From Artemisia argyi (taxonomy: Eukaryota; Streptophyta; Magnoliopsida; Asterales; Asteraceae), in the NCBI GenBank assembly GCA_030686995.1, contig CM060680.1, forward strand, positions 195,969,322 through 196,033,321: a DNA stretch of 64,000 bases, read 5' to 3'. Positions 57,182-64,000 of the stretch are shown here, in pieces. How positions within the stretch are numbered: position 1 is the first letter of the stretch; each line of letters starts with the position of its first letter. Under the pieces are notes generated by a model that was not told the origin of the DNA, did no database searches, and worked only from the letters and a program-made list of their open reading frames with translations. The position numbers and the translations under genes are program-made.

Positions 57182-60100
57182 TGATTCGTTGTGTTTTTAT
57201 GCAAAACATTATATCAAAAATACCAACAATCGTGAGGTCAATGTTATCGTGAAGACAACAAGATGTGGAGAATTATAAGTAAACCTTTTAGGAAAAAGAT
57301 TACCTCGTAAACTCGTGAAAGTGATATTTTTAAGACCGGGAAAGTGATTTCCCCGGGTCGTGTCCCAACGAGGTGTGAATGGAAAGTTTCGTGAAAAGAT
57401 TGAGATTAAAACCTTGTATGTTTAGTTGTGAAAGATTATTTGGATTTGTGGTACGTTAAATTAACGGAAATTAAGAATTAACGAACGAAAAATTAAAGTA
57501 CACGTAACTAAAACATGAATACAAACAAGGAATGTTAAATAAAACTTAAAAACTACCTAGAAGACTACGGGAAACATGATAGGAAATTTGAGCAATCATA
57601 AAACGTAAGCTAAACTAAAAATGCAAAAGTTAGTTAAATTAAACGCGAGTGTGTGAAATTAAAGTTACACTAGTCCTACAGGTATGAAATTAATTTTCCT
57701 ACGATCTAAAAGATAAAAGAAAATTTTTGAAAAAAAAATAAATTTTTGACAATTTTTTGGATCTATTATAAATTAACTAATATTTAAACTAAATTAAATT
57801 CTAAAAAATGCTAAAAGACTAGGGAAAATTCTGAAATTTTTTTGCAAGTTAAATAGACCTAAAATAAACCTATGAAAAATATGAGGAGGGGGAAACAATG
57901 GGAAATAAGCTAAAATAAGCAATAATAAAACAGATAAGGCAATTTAAGCTAAACATGCAATTACTATTATAAATAGTAGACAAGTGAAAGTATAACAAGT
58001 AAGCAGTAGTAGCCCATATGGTCGTGTGGTGTTTGTTTGTTCTGTCAAGCCAAGGGGTGAGGAGTTCGAATCCTCACAACCCCATTTTTGGCGATTATTA
58101 TTTTTTTGGATTTTCTTTTTGCCAAACTTTCAAATAACCGAAAATATCATTTTTTTTAAAACAACTTTTTCCACAAAACCAATAATGAGCCCAAATTAGG
58201 TGAACTAGAAAAACTGATATGAGATTTCTCTTAAACTAAGCCAATACCAAACATCCCAGCCACCTACTTAGAGCAACTAGAAAATTCTCTAAAAGCTAAA
58301 AATGAAAATTCATAAAAATATAAATCTACTATAAAAGCTAAATCTCAGACCAATAGGAAAGGAAATGAGCAAATTAAAATTTAAAATCAAAATGAGGATT
58401 GAACAAGAAATCTGATAAGCATTTCATAAAGCAGCCTAATGAGTACTTTTCAAACTCAAGTATAAGCTAATAAACAAGCTTCAAATTATAAAAGCTTAGT
58501 AAATCTATGCATGTAAGCTACAAAACTACACTCAAAACCAAATTACAAAGATTTCCAAACACAATTGCATACTAAAATTATGATAATGAAACCTAAAGCT
58601 GAGAAAAGAGGAAAATGCAGGCTTGCTGGTTTGGGGCGCTGATTTGCAGGCCAAAAATAAGCTAAAAATAAGCTTAAAAATCAGATCTAAAGCTACCACT
58701 AGAAATTCCATACTACTAACTGTTGATAAAACCAAAATCCAATTCTAAGTCCTAATTAATCGTAACTAAAATCTAAATCAGAGAGGGGCTAGTTGGGACC
58801 AAATAAAAAAAATGCAGGTGTAAAAACACTATTTGTAGCCCTAATTTAAGCCATAAAATAAGCTCTAAATACCTAAACAAGCTGAGATAAGTAAGAATTG
58901 ACCTACAAGCTACTGGTAACACAGAAATCAGGGCATGGATTCTAGACTAGCTTATTTAAAATAAAGTTCAATTGGGACTGTTTGGGACAGGTGCCACTGT
59001 TGGAACGGGCTGACGTGCAAGCCTAATAAGCTGTAATAAGCTACTCGTAGGCAAAATAAGCTTCCACTAAACCTAATGCATCCTCATAGAGTTAATATAA
59101 ACTAAGCTTAAACAACCTAATAAGCAATAAGGGGCAAAGAAATAAGGACATAAGCATTCCCAAAACTGCTTCAGCAAGCAGGCTAGATAGGCTCAAATCG
59201 ACTGTCCAAATAAGTTTCCAACTAAAAAAATAATAAGCTTAAACACCTAAACTGACCCGTGACCACCAAGTTGCTTTAGCCAAAGCAAGTTCAATCTAAT
59301 TTGTGAACCAAAAAGTGACCAAAACATCAAAACACTTCTTAAGCCAAACACCCTTTCTAGGGTAACTGATGAGGTTTTCAAACTATAACTTGAAATATAC
59401 TGATAGATTAGGCTAGAACTACGGTAAACATGCATAGATTAGCAGGAACAAAGACTTAAAAACAAGCAAACTTTAAGATGAGCAATTAAGATGAGAACTT
59501 TAAAATGCTTAACAAGAATAAAATGAAAACTCAAACTTTGATTAAACTTTTAATGAAAGACAAGAATACAAGACAGAGTGAAAAACTTAAAAGACTAATA
59601 ATACTAAAATCTACTTCTAATTACTACCTACTGCCAAACAATGGCATACAAGCAATCAATTTATACTAATCTAGATATAGGGTTTCACTTGGCATCCTTT
59701 GTCCTTTTCATGTTGTGCTTTTGTTGTGAGTGAGAGAGGCCTTGGATGCCTCTTTTGTGCTTCCTTAAATCAATTACCACCATCAGATAGCCTTGGAGTA
59801 ATCACAGCCATTGGTAGGATCTTGGTGGGAAAACATTCGTTAGGGTTTTTGGATTGCCAATGTGGCAAATGGGGTTAGGTATGGGTTTGTGAGAGTAGTG
59901 GGATGGGGGAACGTGTTTGGGGGTGCTTTTGAGGTGGTGGTGTGTAGCAGTTGTGGTGTTGGGAGATGGTGGAGTAACTGTTGGGTAAAGATAGGTTGGG
60001 GAAGAAAAGGGGGCACGTTTGTTTGAGGATTGACTGGGTCAAAGGAGAGGTTTTATTATTAAGCGTAAAAAGGGTATGGGCAGGTTTATTAAAACGTGGG

Positions 60101-60713
60101 GTGTTTGTTTGGGCTGATAATTGTTTTGGGCCCAAGGAAAAAGGGATTGGGCATTGGATTAGTAATAGGTGGGGTTGTTTTGTTTATAAATTACGCAAAC
60201 GGTCCAATTGGTTTTAGTAACTTAGGAAATCACAAGGACCATTTATGTAAAAATCTGAATAATTAGGGGGTGTTTCTGCCAATATTCCAAAATTGCCACA
60301 AGGGTTAAACATGCTAAGTTCCAGAAGTACCTTTGTTGAATAATTTTCCAATTTGAAATCCCAGGGGCTATTTCTGCCAATTATGAAACTTCAGGGACCA
60401 AAATTGTACATTTTTGAAACTTTTTACCCAAGGACTATTTTTGATAACTTTTGTCTTTTAAAGGACTTGGGTTGACTTTTCTTTCAAAACAAATGCTCAG
60501 AGACGAATTTTGTCAAGCTTTGAAAGTTGAGGGACTAAAACTGTCAATTATACAAACTTTGTTCGTTTTTCATCTGTTTTCAATCATTTTTCATCTGAAA
60601 CATATAAAACACAATTTTGGGATTTTTTCTGTATTTTGATGCATATTTGAGTGTTTTTAAATGTTTTGCAGTTCAAATTTGACCAAAAATGATGAGTATT
60701 TACACACTCATCA
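57182..60713 (-). repeat. LTR of the Athila-like element (5' in element sense)
   Basis: 3532 bp partner of 48385-51939. The inner edge at 57182 touches the primer binding site and the outer edge touches the TTTAC duplication. Confidence 0.85.
58003..58092 (+). other. tRNA-like segment, copy in the other Athila LTR
   Basis: Same layout: A box TAGCCCATATGG (58010-58021), B box GTTCGAATCC (58064-58073, nearer consensus than the other copy), a perfect 7-bp arm GTGAGGA/TCCTCAC, then TTTTT. Confidence 0.5.
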
Positions 60714-62602
60714 TTTACCAAATTGACGAATTTGGTAAGTTTGATGATACATTTAGGAAACTTATTAGACTTTAAAACTTACCATATAGAAACCTATGTG
60801 CTATGTGATTTAGGATTTGATATGATCTTGGAATAATATATTAGGTAAATAAGTTATGGAGGATTAGCAGGTCGACGGACTTGGTAAACTTCGATGATTT
60901 ATTTAAATAATATATTGGGCCAATATTAGACCCGTAGATTGTATTATTATCATTTTTCCGTTGATTGTGTTTCCTGGCTTGTGTTGAGTCGACCTTCCAC
61001 CCACATGTATACCAAACGCCAAACTAATACGAGAAATGAATTTTGGAAAGTAAAAAGGAATACGTTCGGGATTGGGAATATTTGATTTTTGAGAAAATGA
61101 TTCTGAGAAGAGTTTATGTTGTTAGGAAGTGCCGAGTCCATAGTTTCCGTCATTTAAGTTGTGATACTTCTTGATTCTACCGGTTTTGTGCTGATATCTG
61201 GACTTGAGGTGAGTCATAGCCCCACATTTACTTTGAACTTTGTTTTCAATACTTGGGGTGAGAAACGTGCAAATTGTTTTATGTGGACTATTATTGTTGT
61301 TTATTTAAAACTTGCTATGCTTATAGAACTAGGTAGGTTATAGCGCATGTCGTATCCTTATGAATGCATGAACATGTCGTATCCTTACGAATGTTGGGCA
61401 TGTCGCATCCTTGCGAGTGCATATTGACTTGATTTGGTTTTGGGCTATAGTGTGCACCTATAGGTTTGGTTTAGTGATTCGAGGCCTAGTCTAGCTAGCA
61501 AGCGTTTTGCGTATATGTCCAGTTGATTGAATTAAGAATTTAAACCTATGATCTCACCAGCGAAAGCTGACTTATAGCGCGTTTTCTCAGGCAATTAAGT
61601 GATGACTTGGGATGCTTGATTTGGAAGGCTTGGCATGGCAACCTGGTTTAAGGATCTATTTTCTCAAACTCTGATATGTTATTGTGGACCTATGTTTAAT
61701 CTATTTAGGCCTTACTTTGGATATTTTGGGATGAATGTAAACTCTAAAAACCCTGTTTGGTTTTGTTTTTACTTATGTTTACTTTATTTCGTTCTTTTAT
61801 GACTTGTGATGGATACCAATCCCCGTAGCACCCCGAAAGCTTGATTAGTCTTCCGCTGTACCAAATTTTGGGGGTGTTACACACCTACATTCCTCTACTT
61901 GTCAAGAGAAGAACACAATGTGTCAGGAAGACACAAAGTGTTAGAGTCTTTGTGTAGTGCACTTGCATTACCAATTGTTCGCTTGATTGTATCTTGATAT
62001 ACATCAAGTGTTGTAATCTTGTAGTTACTATCTTGTGTGAATCATTGTGATCGTGTTGAGATCTCGGGGATCTCTTGTAGCTAGTGTGTTTTTGTGTTGA
62101 TCAAGTGGATCAAGGTAGATTGAAGAGTGTGTAGATTGTGTGAGGATCGTGTTGATCGTGTGAAAGTTTAGGATCGTGTAGATTGTGTGATTAGTTTGGA
62201 TCGTGTGGGTCATGGTAGATTGGTAGTAGCTAAGATTAGTACTCGACATTTAGCTTAGTATTGGAAAATAACGTAAGCGACGTTGTACGGTTTTCTCCGC
62301 CTGAAGGGAGGTTGTTGACATAGTGCTTATAACTCTCGAGTTGGGTACTCGGGAAGTGGAGTAGGGCGAAGAAGAGCTTCATGACCGAACCACTATAAAT
62401 CACTTGTCTCGGTTTGATCTTTCCATCTCTATCTCTTTATTTATTTCTATTGCTTGTTAGTGTTAGCTTAAGATTGTGTTCATATTGGTGTTGGTTGATT
62501 TCATCTACATACAAATCATAATTTTTCACAAAGTAAACTTTTATAACTAGACAAAAAGTCAGTAAACTATTCAACTCCCCCTTTCTAGTTTCCCACAGAA
62601 TT

Positions 62603-63290
62603 CATTAGATCTTTAACAACAGAAATTCTTATGCAGACATCAGAAAGGTTTAAAGGGCCATCTTCCGCCTTTTTGTCTATCTGGTCAAGACTTGCACGTA
62701 GAGCAGTAGCCACAGAAGATTCTGTGACTTTTACAGAGTGTCTCCAAGATTTGATAGATGACTTTAGGCTTTGTAATTTTTTCTTAAAAGTCACAATATG
62801 CCGAGAAGATGGCCCAAAGTCGTTTGAGGCCCATGGAAGTCATTATGGGATAGCCATGAGTTGTAGAATTTAAAAGCAATCGGGCCATAGTCTCTGAAAT
62901 GATTAATAAGAAGGAGCGGTGAATGATCCAAAAACTTACTAGGCAAATCCAAGACATTATCTTGAGGCCAATTATCGAGATAATGACCGATACTAGAATA
63001 CGATCCAACTTGCTTAACTTTGAACCAAACTTTTTGATGCCGGTGAAATGCTTGCCTCCCATGGGAAGATCCGAAATCCCCATATTAGTGATAAACTCAT
63101 AGAATTTATTGGCCCCTATGTGATTGAAAAGCGAACCAATTCTTTCAGAAGCGGACCTCACTTCATTAAAATCGCCCATCACCACCGTCAGAATGTCTAA
63201 GTTACTAATAACATTATTAAGATCAAACCAAAACTTGTTTTTCTTAATTGACTTTGAGGTGCATAAACGACAACACAAAGGCACAAAACG
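62603..63290 (-). pseudogene. LINE endonuclease, 5'-truncated
   Basis: The minus strand reads VVMGDFNEVRSASER and KFGSKLSKLDRILVS, motifs of the second half of the APE-type endonuclease of plant LINEs. The first half with the N-terminal catalytic residues is absent. A frame change occurs near 62790, after which the reading continues (SSIKSWRHSVKV... DLMN) toward the insertion point. Confidence 0.8.
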
Positions 63291-63333
63291 TTAAGTGGTT
63301 GCCATGTAGGAACATTTAGGAATGTCAAAAACA

Positions 63334-64000
63334 AATAGGCAAGCATTTCACATTTAGAAAGTGAACTTTAGAGTCTAAAGAAAGACTCACCATTCCCTAA
63401 GGCGAAACTTAGCTTATGAAGTTCATAAACCAAGAAGAAGGTGATAGAATCACTGAGTGATAACAATAGCTCACTGAGTCCCTTTTTATCTCCTCATGAA
63501 ACCAAGAAAACCTGAAGTTAGATACTTAGGAAAAGTATATAAGTCTCTGAAACAAATAGGCGGGAACTTTATTGAAATGATAAGTGAAAGCTATTTATCA
63601 AAAATAGTCAATAAAGTACAAGAGTTGGTATAAAAAAAATAGTTGTCAGCACAGTACCTGAAAGCAATGTTTGGCGTGTTCTAAAAATAGAAGCATTTAA
63701 TAAAGCAAGGTACAAGTTTACCTTTCTAGTTAGATGCTTGACACATCATTTTTAACCTACGGGTATCCACCTCGAGTTTGCCCATATAAAGAATGTTGTA
63801 AAGGAGTAAATGTCAACTCGTATATTTTATGTATTAACATTTACGAGAGCATTAACTCCTCCTAAAACTAAGTCCCCGAATATGTTCAGCGGTTAACATT
63901 GTTTTTACTTAAACACAATACTTAAGTTTGTGTGTTAAGAAAGTGAGGAAATAACCTTACCTTTTGTCATTCAACTTTCATTGTTATTCACTCAACAATC
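63334..64000 (+). repeat. Divergent copia LTR-like sequence at the window edge
   Basis: No ORF. Segments such as GTTCTAAAAATAGAAGCATTTAATAAA and CTTGACACAT...CCCATATAAAGAATGTTG resemble the LTR fragment in intron 1 (28110-28250), so this is probably a related, older LTR cut off by the window end. Confidence 0.4.

Larger units (their letters stand above)
48385..60713 (-). mobile_element. Athila/Tat-type Ty3/gypsy element without pol
   Basis: LTRs are 48385-51939 (3555 bp) and 57182-60713 (3532 bp). In element sense they start TGATGAGTG and end ACAACGAATCA. Perfect TTTAC target duplications flank the element (48380-48384, 60714-60718). The PBS TGGCGCCGCTGCCGGG next to the LTR at 57181 fits tRNA-Asp, as in Athila/Tat elements. 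AGTGTGGGGAAT just before the other LTR is the purine tract. The internal region holds only one long ORF, split by a solo LTR. No RT, RNase H or integrase is present, so it is non-autonomous. The LTR pair is similar but has visible small indels. Confidence 0.85.
46136..61881 (+). mobile_element. Second Ty3/gypsy solo LTR, itself split by an Athila-like element
   Basis: The LTR parts are 46136-48384 and 60719-61881, about 3.4 kb together. The start is TGTGACAAATTG, the end GGGGGTGTTACA, and a perfect CACCT target duplication flanks it. It is related to the first solo LTR. The stretch 47090-47520 is rich in hairpins with GAGACC/GGTCTC arms and in imperfect copies of GAGCTCAACRTGACCTCAAG. The small ORFs inside (for example 46678-46893) are low-complexity and not considered genes. 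Confidence 0.82.
32421..62597 (+). mobile_element. Sirevirus-like Ty1/copia element with both LTRs split by later insertions
   Basis: 5' LTR 32421-37230 and 3' LTR 45503-62597 start TGTTGAT and end TTTCCCACA; without insertions they are about 1333 and 1344 bp. The PBS (TTGGCATCAGAGCC) follows the 5' LTR. Several GGGGGAG tracts precede the 3' LTR. The target duplication is AAATT/GAATT (32416-32420, 62598-62602), four of five matching. The order is gag, shredded pol, an ORF in the env-like position, and a further accessory ORF. Long LTRs, multiple purine tracts, LTR palindromes and an extra ORF after pol are hallmarks of the Sirevirus/SIRE lineage. Every gene is broken. Confidence 0.85.
45503..62597 (+). 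repeat. 3' LTR of the Sirevirus-like element (split by a 15.7-kb insertion)
   Basis: LTR sequence is 45503-46135 plus 61887-62597. Order and content match the 5' LTR, including the palindrome (45906-45935, one mismatch from perfect) and TATAAATA near 45985. The interruption lies at CACCT, duplicated at 46131-46135 and 61882-61886. Confidence 0.85.
30427..63320 (-). mobile_element. LINE (L1-type) split by a 30-kb nested insertion
   Basis: Its 3' half is 30427-32420 and its 5' half 62603-63320. It ends in a poly-A tail (T10 on the plus strand after 30427). A 13-bp target duplication with one mismatch flanks it (AATGTCAGAAACA 30414-30426; AATGTCAAAAACA 63321-63333). The reading continues across the insertion point on the minus strand (VVKDLMN... 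then ...RNLKDLMQKA). The LINE is 5'-truncated within the endonuclease and has an internal deletion in reverse transcriptase. About 2.7 kb of LINE sequence remains. It is the oldest layer of the nest. Confidence 0.85.

Overview
The window looks like nuclear DNA of a flowering plant, most likely of the daisy family (Asteraceae). The reasons are interrupted genes with GT-AG introns, an FLC-clade MADS-box gene, Ty1/copia, Ty3/gypsy, LINE, Helitron and CACTA elements, and retroelement ORFs of a style I associate from memory with Asteraceae genomes such as Tanacetum and Artemisia. The family-level placement is from memory, not from a search.

Only one host gene is convincing: a complete seven-exon FLOWERING LOCUS C-like MADS-box gene on the minus strand (ATG at 29297, stop at 13965, 210 codons plus stop). 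All splice sites are GT-AG and the exon lengths (188, 82, 62, 100, 42, 42 and 117 bp coding) follow the FLC pattern. Its fourth intron is about 9.75 kb long because it holds a copia retrotransposon (16748-22656) and a CACTA remnant (about 22998-23969). Intron 1 holds a truncated copia end and a CT microsatellite. A 311-bp foldback element sits 238 bp upstream of the ATG. A truncated copy of the 3' end of the same gene (exon 6- and 7-like) lies on the plus strand at 9755-10694, facing the gene tail to tail. A third, tiny exon-7-like relic lies in intron 5.

Left of the gene (1-13.9 kb) there are two copies of one small Helitron family, a 5.85-kb copia-like element with identical 166-bp LTRs and a 5-bp target duplication (1481-7327), and several foldback or MITE elements. 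The copia-like element has almost no coding sequence. Its interior is filled with short hairpins whose arms vary together around a nearly constant TTGAG/ATGAG centre; this is the most unusual sequence in the window.

Right of the gene (30.4-63.3 kb) is a Russian-doll nest with target-site duplications at the levels described. A LINE (30427-63320) is split by a Sirevirus-like copia element (32421-62597). Each LTR of that element is split by a gypsy solo LTR (32488-35959 and 46136-61881). The second solo LTR is split by an Athila/Tat-type gypsy element (48385-60713). The long ORF of that element is in turn split by a copia solo LTR (53874-55148). A further solo LTR (44056-44565) splits an accessory ORF of the Sirevirus-like element. 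All retroelement genes seen here are broken by stops, frameshifts, deletions or insertions.

No rRNA gene, intact tRNA gene or CRISPR array was seen. Identities and ages mentioned are eye estimates from the sequence, not computed alignments.
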